This document shows positions 9,763-20,392 of a DNA stretch of 64,000 nt, piece by piece (the first letter of the stretch is position 1; each line of letters opens with the position of its first letter). The stretch covers positions 29,426,001 through 29,490,000 of the forward strand of contig NW_024466599.1 of assembly GCF_017591425.1 (NCBI RefSeq), read 5' to 3'. The notes below the pieces were generated by a model. It was given only the letters and a program-made list of their open reading frames with translations, ran no database searches and was not told the origin of the DNA. The stretch comes from Ochotona curzoniae (Eukaryota; Chordata; Mammalia; Lagomorpha; Ochotonidae). The position numbers were made by a program, and so were the translations under genes.

Positions 9763-11745
9763 ACCAAGATGGTAAAATTGGGTAAAGATATATTTAAACA
9801 GATGGAGATTCATTAGCCAAAGTGAGGCAGGGAGGCAGTGATCCCAGAAAATAGGACAGACCAACAGTAGAGAGACACCTGGAGATCCATGGATGGTGAT
9901 GCAATGACCAGATTCCACAGCAGAAGTCAGCAATTGGTGATCAGAGCTCTTCTAGTAGCTAGGTGGGAAAGGCTGTTGAGCAGGAATTCAGGAGGTGATC
10001 TCAGGCACAGAACAGCCTGTCCTGGTGATTTGCTTGATTCGGCCAGAGAAAAATCAGAGCATCAAAGCCCAAGCAGGCAGGTGCAGGAACAGAGTGGATT
10101 TCATGCCTTAGACCCCTAGCAGTGCCACATCAGGTGCCATTTTGTATACTGAGGAAAAGATTGGGGAGGGGGAACTGGAAGAACAATAGGAAGCTCATTT
10201 CCAGCTTGACACATTCACATTGCACTGGTGCCACAGGGGAAACAGTACCAATTTGGCATCCTACAGGTTCCACCCAAAATAGGTCCAAATGGTTTCCAGA
10301 CCTATTGACCAGCAGATCCACAAGCCCACCAGTGAAAATCCAGCATTATTCTGTGTACTGAGGAAAAGGCTGTGGGGCTGGAGGAACAACGGCAAGCTGC
10401 ACAGGTAGAGATCCAGGAGAGAACTCACTCTGGACTAACTTCAGTGCACTGGTTTCACAGGCAAAATAAAACCAACTTGGTATTCTATGGTATTCTATAG
10501 GACAGCTGATGTCCCCCTAATCCCAGGAACTGCTGAAACTGGAAGTGGGAGAAAGGCTATACAGGCAATGGTGCTGCCACAGAACAGGATCATGGGGGGT
10601 TGGAGAGTGGTGAACCAGGAGCTGGAACTACAGAGACCATGGTAGAAGCCTAGCATGAGAGCCAGGCCTAAGACTCGCTGGAGGGAGTGGCATAAGTGCA
10701 AATACTTGGGTACCAAAACACAACCAGTAAAATCAACCTGTAGACCAGTGGGCAACATAGCTTAGAAGCTGGCCCTAAGGAGAGAAATGTGCTAACCAGC
10801 ATAGCAATGAACAAAAGCAAAAGAACAGACAGAGGCACAATGAGTATTATCAATGCCTTCCCCTGCAAAGGGGAAAAAATGACTTCAAGGAAATGGGGAT
10901 ACAGAATTCAGAAAACTTGTTATAAAGCTTAACAATGAGAAGCACATACAGGAGTTCAAAAATTTAAGGAATATGTTACATAGGCAATAGCAACACTGAA
11001 AATCAAGCTGAATTATTAGAAATGAAGGACACAATAGAGCAACATAAACTTTCAGTGGAAAGCCTCAATAATAAAATGAGTGAGGTGGAAGAAAGAATCT
11101 CAAGACATTTCCTTCAGCAATAAGGAAACAATCAAAAAGTGCAAATAAGTTGAGCTAAGAAAAGTATTTAAGAATTAAGGATCACTAGTAAAAGATCAAA
11201 TGTAAGAGTTATGGGAGTTCCAGAAGACATAGAAAGAGAAGTTGGGTTTAAAAATGTAGCCAATGAAATAATAAAGGAAAACTTCACAAATCTGGAGAAA
11301 GAATTGGAAAATAAGATATAGGAGGGGCACAGAACTTTGGGTTAACCAAAAATGATCTTCACCATGACACATGATAATCAAGCTCCCTTTTGTTGAACAA
11401 AAGGAAAAGATCCTTCAATATGCACATGAAAAAAATTTATAGAAGAACCCAAATGAGAGTCACTACTTGGTACCTCTCAGAGGAAATACAATAGGCCAAA
11501 AGATAATGGAGTGATACATTCCAGGTTCTAAGAGGAAAAATTGTCAATCCAGAATAACTTACCCAACAGAGCTTTTCTTTACCTTGGAAAATGAAATAAA
11601 AATTTTCCACAGTAGAGAGAAGGTCAAAGAATTTACCCCTTCCAGACCTGTCCTACAAAAGATACTTAAAGATGTTTCATTGACAAAGAAAAGAAATAGC
11701 ACCTACCAAAACCAAAGGCAATCATGGAGAACATCCCAATAAAAC
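9763..11745 (+). mobile_element. L1 LINE: 5' UTR plus ORF1, no ORF2
   Basis: The start has CAAGATGG (9765-9772), the YY1-type motif found at L1 5' ends. The 5' UTR (to about 10870) is clearly paralogous to 20393-21420. Shared landmarks are AGCTCATTTCCAGCT, CACATTGCACTGGT, GGCATCCTACAGGTTCCA, ACCCAAAATAGGTCC and the TAATCCCAGGAACTGCTG patch. A decayed ORF1 follows: coiled-coil-type codons around 10990-11150, AGAGTTATGGGAGTTCC at 11206, and the ORF1 C-terminal signature coding for a Leu-Gln-Lys-x-Leu-Lys-Asp-Val run near 11653-11675. Many frameshifts and stops are present. The element stops about 50 bp after ORF1, where an antisense SINE head begins. No endonuclease or RT sequence follows. Confidence 0.85.
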
Positions 11746-11751
11746 AGTGGA

Positions 11752-11835
11752 GTAGCCAGGATAGGAACTGGCACCCATATGGAATCCCAAGTGTGCAAGG
11801 CAAAGTTTTAGCTACTAGGCTACAACGCCAGACAT
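11752..11835 (-). mobile_element. C-type SINE 5' fragment, antisense
   Basis: AGGATAGGAACTGGCACCCATATGGAATCCC followed by GTGTGCAAGGCAAAGTTTTAGCTACTAGGCTACAACGCCAGAC is the reverse complement of the C-SINE head, covering the A and B boxes. The rest of the SINE is missing, so this is a truncated or rearranged copy at the L1 end. Confidence 0.85.
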
Positions 11836-12064
11836 TTAAAAAAACATAAATATCTCTTTTAAAAACAAAGAGATCAACAAACACATTTAGCCTATAGCAA
11901 TTCCTATTTAAGTCGTCATTGAAATACTAAAGGAGGACACTACTGTATAGATTATAACAGGTACTTTTCATGTTTATGGGCTTTCAAAACAAGGAAACAC
12001 CAAAACTAAATAAAATTAATTAGAAGTAGAGTAACAAAGAGAAAGGAATACCAGATGAAGGGTA

Positions 12065-12640
12065 TAGATCCACTCACTCACTCAATAAATATTTTTTATT
12101 AGATACCTACTCTGTGTTTGGTCCTATTCTATACATTAGGGTATACAGCATTGAGCAAGAAAGACAAATCTTTTCAGTCCATTGATGGAGACAGACAATA
12201 AATAAATGTAGCATTCATATTATGTTAGATACTAAAAATGCAGTAAAACACAAGGCGAAGTACAACAATGGAAAAATGAGAACGAAGGACATTTGTAGAT
12301 AAGCAGTTGGGAATAATCTCTGAGGAAGAAATTTGGGCAGAAAGCAAAATGAAGAATGAGAAACTAAATTTTGGATGTAAGATATAAAATATGTGGGGAG
12401 GAGGGAAGATTCAGTTTTAGAAAATATCAGTCAGTTCATATATGCTAAGAAACTGCTGAAATACCTTAAGCAATGAAACGGCATGATGTTACTTGTGCTT
12501 TAAATAGATACATTCTAAGAGAACAGGATAGATTTGGAACAATGATAGATGTTGGGAAAAAAATAAAATCTCTTGGGAGGCCAGAGATGAAATGAAGAAA
12601 TCTAATGTTATTAGAGTTAAAATGAGTACAAGAAAGAGGC
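12065..12640 (-). mobile_element. L2 LINE 3' end, antisense
   Basis: CACTCACTCAATAAATATTTTTTATTAGATACCTACTC, TATACATTAGGGTATACAGCATTGAG and GGAGACAGACAATAAATAAATG give a clear reverse L2 3' terminus. Further in, TCTCTGAGGAAGAAATTTGGGCAGA and GGCATGATGTTACTTGTGCTTTAAATAG match the reverse of the L2 ORF2 C-terminal coding region. It is decayed and no frame survives. Confidence 0.75.
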
Positions 12641-12954
12641 GAACATGATCTCAGTGTCAGGATCTTAACATTTAGAGCTGGGATCTGCACATCCCCAAAC
12701 AAGAAAATTGGACAGGTCGATCACAGTTCATTCTAGATCTGGCTCAAATGAGAAAAGCAACACCAGATCCAAGCAGCAATAAATGGGTCCTAAAATGTCA
12801 AGTCAAGGAAAATTTAATTTCAAATCCTAGCAGATGACAAATCACAATTATTAGTACGAAGTCTACCTTTAGTTGTACCCAAGACTGGTTAAGTTTGACT
12901 TTGTCTCTAAAGATTACTATTTGATTTTTTAAATACTATTTTGATTTTTTAATA

Positions 12955-13517
12955 GGAAACAAAATCACTATTGAGTTACCTATACCCCATGTTAACAGCA
13001 GCTCAATTCACCACAGGTAAGATACGGAATCAACCTAGGGGTCTATCAACTGATGGCTGAATAAAGAAAGTGTGATAGATATGCACAATATTAATGATTA
13101 CTGAGCTGTAAAAATGCATGAAATCTTGACATTTGCACAGAATAGATGGAACTAGTGAACATTATACTATAAATGAAGTAAGCAAGACCCAAAAAGACAG
13201 ATGTTACATATTTTCTATTATTTCTAGTATTTAATAATGTAGAGTATAAAAATTGCACTTATACCATATCATTTGGTATTAAGTTACAAATATTGCCCCA
13301 TTAAATCATACTATAAATATATATATATTCTCCTTTACCACATCAAAAGAAGAAAAAGAAACAGTAGGATGAATAGTATGACTTTTGAGATATTAAATGT
13401 TTTGTTCTTAATTTCAGGTTTGCTTATTCTGAGTCTCATCAGAACTTAAAAAACTCAGTCATCTGTATACTTACATGCATTTCTTTGTATGTGCATTGTA
13501 TTTCAATAAAACATTTT
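12955..13517 (+). mobile_element. L1 ORF2 C-terminal end and 3' UTR fragment
   Basis: CCCATGTTAACAGCAGCTCAATTCACCACAGG, CTAGGGGTCTATCAACTGATGG, GAATAAAGAAAGTGTGATAGATATGCAC and GAATAGATGGAACTAGTGAACATTATACTATAAATGAAGTAAGCAAG are the classic L1 ORF2 C-terminal region. It ends with ATTTCAATAAAACATTTTTAAA. The last 100 bp recur in inverted orientation at 16545-16655. Confidence 0.85.
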
Positions 13518-14299
13518 TAAACGGAAAGAAACAAAACTGATGTGGACATTGAGCCTTTGTGGGTTTGTTTTCAATATCATCTTGTTCCCCTCTGAAACAA
13601 GTTAGCTAGCTATTTGTAAACAGTTGTCTTTGGGGCCATCAACTACATTAGCTTGTGTGGAGCTGCATTCTTCCACTCAAGTTTCACCATAATTTTGATG
13701 TTTGTTCTTTCTTTCACTTTATCAGAATTCATGTTGCTGGTAGGAACTCCAGTCAAAATGGTGTCTTATTTCTCTTGTGCCTTAAACTTAATCCTGTTCA
13801 GACACGTTATACCAAGCAAATGCAGGTTTATTTTTTTGTAAAAGAAAATTTAGAAACTTATGCATAGGGGTTTTTTTACAATATGCATTTTATAAACTTT
13901 TCAAAGGCATCTCAAGTGCTTTTGTGTGTATATATGTATCTTCCCATATCTGAAAATGCACATGTAAATAAATAAAGTAATATAGGAATAGCATGCATCC
14001 ACCAAGCAGTAGTTAGAGTTTATACCTGCAATGCTTAACACGTCATTAAAATTCAAAATCACAAAAAAATCCTTCATATTTTCAGATTTGTACTATGACC
14101 TTCTGAATCGGCAGCAGTAGCGTTCTTTGTGCCCATGCAGCATTTCAACATTTTCCAAAGAACTTCAGAGTGAAGAGAATGGCTCAGACTAAAAGAGAAC
14201 CAGAACTAATTATCGGTTCCTCCTAGCATTTTTTTCAATTTCTCCATTCAGATATCTGAGGATCTGTCTCCTGCCTCCACAAAATTTTCAAAAGTAGTT
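13518..14299. other. Unique sequence, no gene seen
   Basis: No recognised element. Overlapping frames at 13653-13867 are hydrophobic low-complexity translations with no splice signals I trust. Confidence 0.4.
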
Positions 14300-14430
14300 T
14301 CACTTAATTATTATAATCTCTTCAAGCTGATGGAAAAATAATGGACATGAATGGCTAAGTCATTTAACAAAGGTCAGTCAAGATGAGACTGACACCCATA
14401 TCGCTCCATCCACTGCTCCTCTTCATTCTA
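14300..14430 (-). mobile_element. MIR SINE, antisense
   Basis: CACTTAATTATTATAATCTC, GGAAAAATAATGGACATGAATGGCTAAGTCATTTAACAAAGGTCAG and GACACCCATATCGCTCC follow the reverse MIR pattern (TCATTTAATCCTCA, GAGGAAACTGAGGC, AAGTCACTTGCCCAAGGTCA). Confidence 0.6.
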
Positions 14431-14499
14431 TCCCTCTGACTCAGGAAGGAAAGCACTGCACAAATACACGCATCATCCAAGAGAGAATACTCATAAAAT

Positions 14500-14732
14500 G
14501 GTTAAGTTCTGGAGAATTAAGGTGCAGCAAGGTGACCACAGCTAACAATGTTTTCTATAGTTGAAATTCACTAAGAGAGTAGATCACAAGTATCATAAAA
14601 AGCTAAACATGTGAGAATGATATGCAAATTTTCTTTATTATAGAAGCAACTTCACAAGGAATAAGTATGGAAAGTATCACATTCTATACCTGGAATACAA
14701 CTTGTCAAGTATACCTCAATAAAACCAAATAT
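14500..14732 (+). mobile_element. Old L1 3' UTR fragment
   Basis: GTTAAGTTCTGGAGAATTAAGGTGCAGCAAGGTGACCACAGCTAACAATG, TGAAATTCACTAAGAGAGTAGATC and AACTTGTCAAGTATACCTCAATAAAACC match the old L1M-type 3' UTR (AGCATGGTGACTATAGTTAATAATA, TTGCTAAGAGAGTAGATC, TATACCTCAATAAA). Confidence 0.8.
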
Positions 14733-14910
14733 AAGTGGATGTGGCTCCCCAAATATGAATTTAAATCCTGAGTTTATCAAAGTAAGCCTATGAGCAATTA
14801 CAAAGCCTAGTTGGGAGAACTTAGAAAGCATGCTGAGTATTTTTTGAAGGAATAATTTTAAAGCTCCTGTAATGCCTTTAACATACTAATAAGTTTTAGG
14901 GGGAGTTAAC

Positions 14911-14915
<5 letters not shown>

Positions 14916-14966
<51 letters not shown>
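14916..14966. repeat. (GT)n microsatellite, about 25 units
   Basis: Perfect GT run after AACAAAAGA and before ACATTGAGTG. Confidence 0.97.
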
Positions 14967-14968
<2 letters not shown>

Positions 14969-16544
14969 ATTGAGTGTGTTTGCATGCTTCAAGGGACCAA
15001 GAAAACTTACTCTTAAGTAACTAACATTCTAATAACTATATCCTAGAATTTTCCACAGAAAACTTGACTTCTGAGAAAAGTGCCCAAGCTTATTAGTGAA
15101 AGCAGAATGAAACTCAAGCTTAAAAATATCTTCAGTGATTTATTAAAAAGAGAATGAATATTTGAGGCTTATACAAAAGTAATTTCAAGTAAGAAATATA
15201 GTGATATTTAAACTGCTAAGTAGGAGGAATGCTATCTTTCAAAGGAACTGCCATGAAAGGATCAGCTTTGTTGTGATGATAGCTCCAGGATCAGTTCACA
15301 AGATCTACAGGAATATACCCCCATTACTTCTCAGCCTCACTGCCTAGGGTTTGAGCAAAACCACACAGATTAGCCAATTTGGATACCTATGTCAGTCAGT
15401 TTCAAGTAACTTTTGTATCTTTTAAATAAAAAGGAACAAGAGCAACACATGCATGGTACTGGTTTTCTATCACAAAAGCTATTTAAAGCAAAGTATACCA
15501 GGTCTGAAACAGTTCTGAAAGAAAAGCTCTACAAAATGTCCCAAGCCAAGACAGCATTGGCAAAAATAAGGGAATATATGTTCCATGCTGACTGTTTTGA
15601 AGGAGATTTTAAAAATAACTTGGATGTTGAATTCTGGCATGTTACTCAAAACAGAAGTTTTATTACCTTGTAAGTTAATCCAAGATATAAGATTTCTATA
15701 TTATTTATAATAGCTGTCATGTTTTCAACCTGCCAAATCTACAGTGAGAATTTCGTTACCACCCAAGAATATATATATGAGATCAATACTTTTTAGAAAA
15801 TTGTAAGAGTTGACTAATTGAATGACAAGTTTTCTGTGGCAACAAAATATTTGCTGTTTAAGTAGAGAATTTTTTATTTCTTTTTAAACATTAGAAGTTT
15901 GCAAACGAGGTAAATCTAGAGAGCCAAATTCAGTACATTTTCATCCTCCCACTCACCAGTAATAAATCTATAATGCCCCAAGCAACAGGAGAGAGATGGA
16001 GTGGGAGACACCGAGCAGAGCAGAGGTCAAGGAAGTCCTCACTGTGGCTTTCCCTAACCCTCCCGCAGCATGCATCTGACTGTGTCTGCCCTTCTCTACT
16101 TTGGCTAGGGAGAAGCACAAATCAAGGGCTACTGGTAGAAGTTTGATGGAAGCAAGGGCAAATTATTCATGATATTCTTATTGCAAGCACATTTGGGTGG
16201 GCAGTGGAGGGATAAGTAAGTGCAGGCAATGCCTGTGAGCCCTGCTGACGAACCTAAGGAAACGTTAGAGGACCTGTGCCACTTGCTCTACGGATCCATG
16301 GTGGCAGGAAGTAATGCCTGCTCGAAGAACATTAAAAGGACATCTGATTTTTTAAAATAAGAGGATAATAACATAATTATAACATTTGATCTTACAATAG
16401 CATCTGTTTCTTTGCTTAGACAAGAACCCATTAAAATAGCTGAGTAGCTTAACACGAAGCACTGATTAAAGCAGGGACAAGATGATACTGAAAACGAAGC
16501 TCACAAAGGCATACTGTCCGCATCAGTTTTGTTTCTTTCTATTT
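14967..16544. other. Unique sequence, no gene seen
   Basis: No recognised repeat. Frame 15413-15673 (86 codons, lysine-rich) starts at an ATG inside AT-rich sequence. I see no family signature, Kozak context or splice structure to support it. Confidence 0.4.
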
Positions 16545-16655
16545 TAAAATGTTTTATTGAAATATAGTACACATACAGAGAAATTCATGTGTAAGTATAC
16601 AGATGACTAATTTTTTATATTCTGATGACACTCATAATAAGCAAACCATAATGTG
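16545..16655 (-). mobile_element. Shared interspersed repeat, antisense copy
   Basis: The reverse complement (TTTGCTTATTATGAGTGTCATCAGAA, then GTCATCTGTATACTTACAC, then ATTTCAATAAAACATTTTAAA) aligns almost base for base with 13415-13517 on the plus strand. It probably belongs to an L1 3' UTR family. Confidence 0.8.
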
Positions 16656-16664
16656 AATTCTGAA

Positions 16665-16835
16665 GCTTAGGTGATAGTAATTTATCAGTATATGCTCTCC
16701 AGCTGTAAGAAAAATGCACCATATTTTTGGAGTTTGTTAAGAAAGAAGTTGTGCACGTGGTATATGGAAAATCTCTACCTCCCTCTCAATTTTACTGTGA
16801 ATCAAAATCTTATCTAATTAAAATAAAACTATAAA
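16665..16835 (+). mobile_element. Old L1 3' UTR terminus
   Basis: AAAAATGCACCATATTTTTGG, AGTTGTGCACGTGGTATATGG and AATCTCTACCTCCCTCTCAATTTTACTGTGAATCAAAAT match the L1M 3' terminus (GGGGAGGCTGTGCATGT, GTATATGGGAAATCTC, CTCAATTTTGCTGTGAACCTAAAA). Confidence 0.7.
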
Positions 16836-16854
16836 AGCACATTGAATTTTGATT

Positions 16855-16912
16855 AAGTTGCTTCCAGCAACACTGGCTTACCATAGGATGCTGGTTCAAG
16901 TCTCTGCTCTGT
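16855..16912 (+). mobile_element. C-type SINE head fragment, sense
   Basis: AACACTGGCTTACCATAGGATGCTGGTTCAAGTCTCTGCTC resembles the B-box region of the old C-SINE (CATATGGGTGCTGGTTCAAGTCCCAGCTG). It is adjacent to an antisense fragment of the same family. Confidence 0.55.
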
Positions 16913-16919
16913 GCTGTCC

Positions 16920-17052
16920 TTGACTGCTGTCCCAGACTACAGGCAGAGAGCTGGATGGTAAGCAGGTCCACTGGGAAATGAATTGGCACCCATATGGGAT
17001 CCTTGCATGTGCAAGGTGAGGACTTTAGCCACTAGGTTACGACATTGGGCCC
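16920..17052 (-). mobile_element. C-type SINE 5' half, antisense
   Basis: ACAGGCAGAGAGCTGGATGGTAAGCAGG, GGCACCCATATGGGATCC and GTGCAAGGTGAGGACTTTAGCCACTAGGTTACGACATTGGGCCC are the reversed C-SINE head. The 3' half is absent. Confidence 0.88.
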
Positions 17053-17069
17053 AATAAATAAAAAATTTT

Positions 17070-17928
17070 TAAAGTATAGTTCAGTAAGGGTATAACACTG
17101 ATACTTAACAGTATTAGAAGAATTCTAACATTATAGCAGCAATAAAGGTAAAATATGATGAAATGTATACTGCTACTTATAATAGGAACTAAATTTCTGA
17201 AGCACCTAAGATTAATTTACGAAAGTATACACAAAACTTTTATAAAGAAAACATTCAAGCTAAAGGACAGGAAAGAAGCTAAATGAAAAGAGGAGAATTC
17301 AATGTTACATGATTAATCTGTCAATTTTCTTAAAATTATGTTACATACCCAATGCAATCCTAACAAGAATTCCAGTTAAAGTTTTTGTTTGCAACAAAGA
17401 GATATTAGAAAAGCTCCTTAATGTACCAAAAATTAAGAGTCTCTCAACTTTAGATGACTTAAAGAACAGAGTAAACTGTGTAACTATAATACTGACAAAT
17501 GAAATGTTGGAAAATATCTTTGTGTTCTAGCATAGAAAGACAGAAGTGATATAAATAAGATAAACAGTAATAGATTAATCCACCAAGGACTTATAGACAA
17601 TGTCAACAATAAGATACAAAGCTGGAAAAATGTTTAAAATTGCCAAGAGTTTGGTATCTATAATGACTGAGAAACTGGAAAATCCAACAAAAAAGAGCAA
17701 AACATATAGAAAAGCAATTTACAGAAAACTTACCTAATGAATATATGAATAATTCACTAATAAACAAATGATAATAAATGAGTATACTATTGGGATACCT
17801 ATAGGTCAACAAGGAATTTGGAGAAACAGAAAATCTTGCGTAGTGGTGGTGAAACTTAAAACTTGTAGGCCACTTTGGAAAATAACTCACAATCAGCTCT
17901 TAGTAAGATTAAAAACACAAATATTCTG
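17070..17928 (+). mobile_element. Old L1 ORF2 fragment (RT C-terminal side)
   Basis: CATACCCAATGCAATCCTAACAAGAATTCCAGTTAAAG corresponds to the L1 segment that includes CAATGCAATCCCGATAAAAATTCC. Later, AACAAGGAATTTGGAGAAACAGAAAATC and GGCCACTTTGGAAAATAACTCACAATCAGCTCTTAGTAAGATTAAAAACACAAAT match the GTGTGGAGAAAAGGGAACCCT to CTCAAAAAATTAAAAATAGAA region. Very diverged, with stops in all frames. Confidence 0.7.
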
Positions 17929-18232
17929 GAGCTGGGGCTGTTGTGCAGTAGGTTAAGCTGCCACCTAAAATTCCAGCGTTGGACATGACTGACAGTTTGC
18001 GTCCCAGAAGCTCCACTTCCAATCCAGCTCAGTGGTACGGTGTCTGATAAGTGGTAGCAGACGGTCCAAGTACCTGAAATGTACAGCCAGGTGGAATAGT
18101 AAAGTCTGCACTTCACTAACCTTGCTTTGGCCGTAGCAGCCATATGAGGAGTGAACCAGACATGGAAAGTCTCTCTCTCTCTCTATCTCTATAACTCTGC
18201 CTTTCAAATAATTAAAGTAAATGTTTTTAAAA
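17929..18232 (+). mobile_element. Old C-type SINE, full length
   Basis: GGAGCTGGGGCTGTTGTGCAGTAGGTTAAGCTGCC head, CTCCACTTCCAATCCAGCTC, AGGAGTGAACCAGAC, (CT)n and AACTCTGCCTTTCAAATAATTAAAG tail. An imperfect flanking duplication is visible: AACACAAATATTCTG (17914-17928) and AACAAAAACATTCTG (18233-18247). It inserted at the end of the L1 fragment. Confidence 0.88.
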
Positions 18233-18289
18233 AACAAAAACATTCTGTTATTATATAATACTACCCTTCAGAGATGCTATGTCTGGAAA

Positions 18290-20392
18290 TACTCTTCCAA
18301 TTTCTCTAATTTTACTTTTATTTCTTGTGTTTTTTGGGTCTTATGTAAGAGGTCTTTGCAATATTTCTCCTGTTTCCTTTTAGCAATTTTCTGATTTCAG
18401 TTTAGATCCTAGATGCACTGTGAGTTGGTTTTTAGATAAGTATTAACGTAGGGATCTTGTTTCAAACCTCCGTGTTTGAAACTCAATTTTTCAAACACAA
18501 TTGGTTGAAGAGACTGCCTTTTCTCCAGGGAATGACTGTCAAAGATTAATTAGCTCTAGATGTACGGGTTAATTTCCATAGCTTTTATTTTGTTCCCTTG
18601 ATCTAAATACCTACTTTTCTGCCAGTACCAAACTGCTTTGATTTTTTTAAAGATTTATTTTATATTTTTATTACAAAGTCAGATATACAGAGGAGGAGAG
18701 ATATAGAGTAAGCGGAGCTGCCGGGATTAGAACCGGCGACCATATGGGATCCCGGTGCATTCAAGGAGAGGCCCTTAGTCACTAGGCCATGCCACCAGGC
18801 CCCAGACTGCTTTGATTTTAATAGCCCTGTAGAAGTCAGCTATCACAATATTGCTGACTTATTTTTAGTGTTTAAAATTGCTTTGGCTATCCATGGTCTT
18901 TTTTGTTTCCATTTGAATTTAGGGATTGTTTTTTTCCTAAACCTTTGAAGAATGTCTTTGGTATTTTGAATGGTATCAAATAAAAAAAGGTAAACTACTT
19001 TAAATAACAAGACATTGTGATGATATTAATGGAACCATGAAAATGGAATATTTTTAAAATTATTTGTCTTCTATTTCTTTTTTTAATGCTTTATAATTTT
19101 AATTGTAGTTATTGTCCATATCCTAAATTTACCCTAATATATTCAAATTTTTGTAGTTATTAGGATAATTTTACTTCTTCCTTTCTGATTTATAGCATCT
19201 TGGTCTCCTTTTCTCACATAATGGCTCTGGCTAGAACTACCATAACTACTATTAAATAATAGCAATGAGACTAAGCATCCATGTATGGTCCCAGGTATTT
19301 ATGGAAATGCTTCCAGATTTTCTCAATTCAGTATGATGCTGGTAGTGGATTTATTATACATTGCCTTAACTTTAGGCTCCTTCTATACCAAATCTTTAAG
19401 ACTTTTTTTTATCATGAAAGATGTTGTATGTTATCAAATGCTTTCTCGGCATCTATTGAAATAATCAGTTTTTCCTCATTTTGTTGACATAATGTACCAT
19501 GTTCATGCCATCTATATTTACCAAAACACTAATCTATAATGTTCATTTTGTTGTATTTCTCTCTGGTTTTACAATGAAAGTAATTCTTTTTTTTTTTGTC
19601 ACAGATTTAATTTGCAAGAATTCCCTCCATTTCACTTGTTTTAAATACTTTTAAAAAGAATTTCTATTAGTTCATTTCTTTAAATTTTGGTATGATTTAA
19701 CAGTGAATTTATCTGGTCTAGAGATTAGCTTTTTGGGAAGGCTTTTTATTGCTGTCCTAGCTATTAATTTAGTTTATTTAGATTTTATGCCTCTATTTTG
19801 GTAAATTGAGTCTCCAAAAATATACTGATTTCTTCTATATTTTCCAATTTATTTTCATATAAATGTTTGTAATAATTCTTAATCATTCTCTGAATTTCTG
19901 GGATTTCAGTTTTAACATGTTTTTTCATTTCTAATTTTATTACTTTGGATCTTCTCCCTTTTGGTTAGTTAAATCAATGGTTCATTTTTTAAAGAAAAAT
20001 TTTCATTATACAGATATTTTATACATGTTATTTCTTTTGTTGATTTATTCTACAATTTTTATTATTCCTTTCTATTTTGGGATTTGATTTTGTTTTTTAG
20101 ATCCTTGAGATGAATTACTAGATCATTTGTTTGATAGTTTTTCAATTTATGATGTAAGCATTTATTCTGATAAGCTTTCCTCTGAACACTGTTTGTTCCA
20201 GCTCCTATGTTTTGATTTATTGTGCTTTTGGTTTCATTCAAATAATTGTTTTATTTTCATTTTGATTTTTTTCTATGCCTTGCCAAAAATACTTTGTTCA
20301 TTCTCTGTGTGTTTGTAAAAGTTCTAGATTTATTTTGTTAATTTCCAGTTCCATTGGGTACAGAAAAAGCTACAACATAATATTTCAATGTT
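18290..20392 (-). mobile_element. L1 ORF2, antisense, left part of an interrupted element
   Basis: The plus strand reads the reversed L1 ORF2 from its C-terminal side towards the endonuclease: GCACTGTGAGTTGGTTTTTAGATAAG, TTGGTTGAAGAGACTGCC, GCCAGTACCAAACTGCTTTGATT, ATCAAATGCTTTCTCGGCATCTATTGAAATAATC (RT region), GGTCTAGAGATTAGC, then TTAATTTCCAGTTCCATTGGGTACAGAAAAAG. It breaks at about 20392 at a point whose expected continuation is found at 23741. No open frame survives. It carries a nested SINE at 18646-18806. Confidence 0.88.
18646..18806 (-). mobile_element. C-type SINE, antisense, nested in the L1
   Basis: TTTAAAGATTTATTTTATATTTTTATTACAAAGTCAG tail, then AGCGGAGCTGCCGGGATTAGAACCGGCGACCATATGGGATCCCGGTGCATTC and a head ending GCCACCAGGCCCC. 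About half of the body is missing internally. The perfect 13-bp duplication CTGCTTTGATTTT lies at 18633-18645 and 18807-18819, inside the L1 frame, so it postdates the L1. CpGs are retained, so it is young. Confidence 0.95.

Noticed and set aside
15413..15673. 86-codon lysine-rich frame
   Set aside because: AT-rich composition explains it; no domain, splice or start context support.
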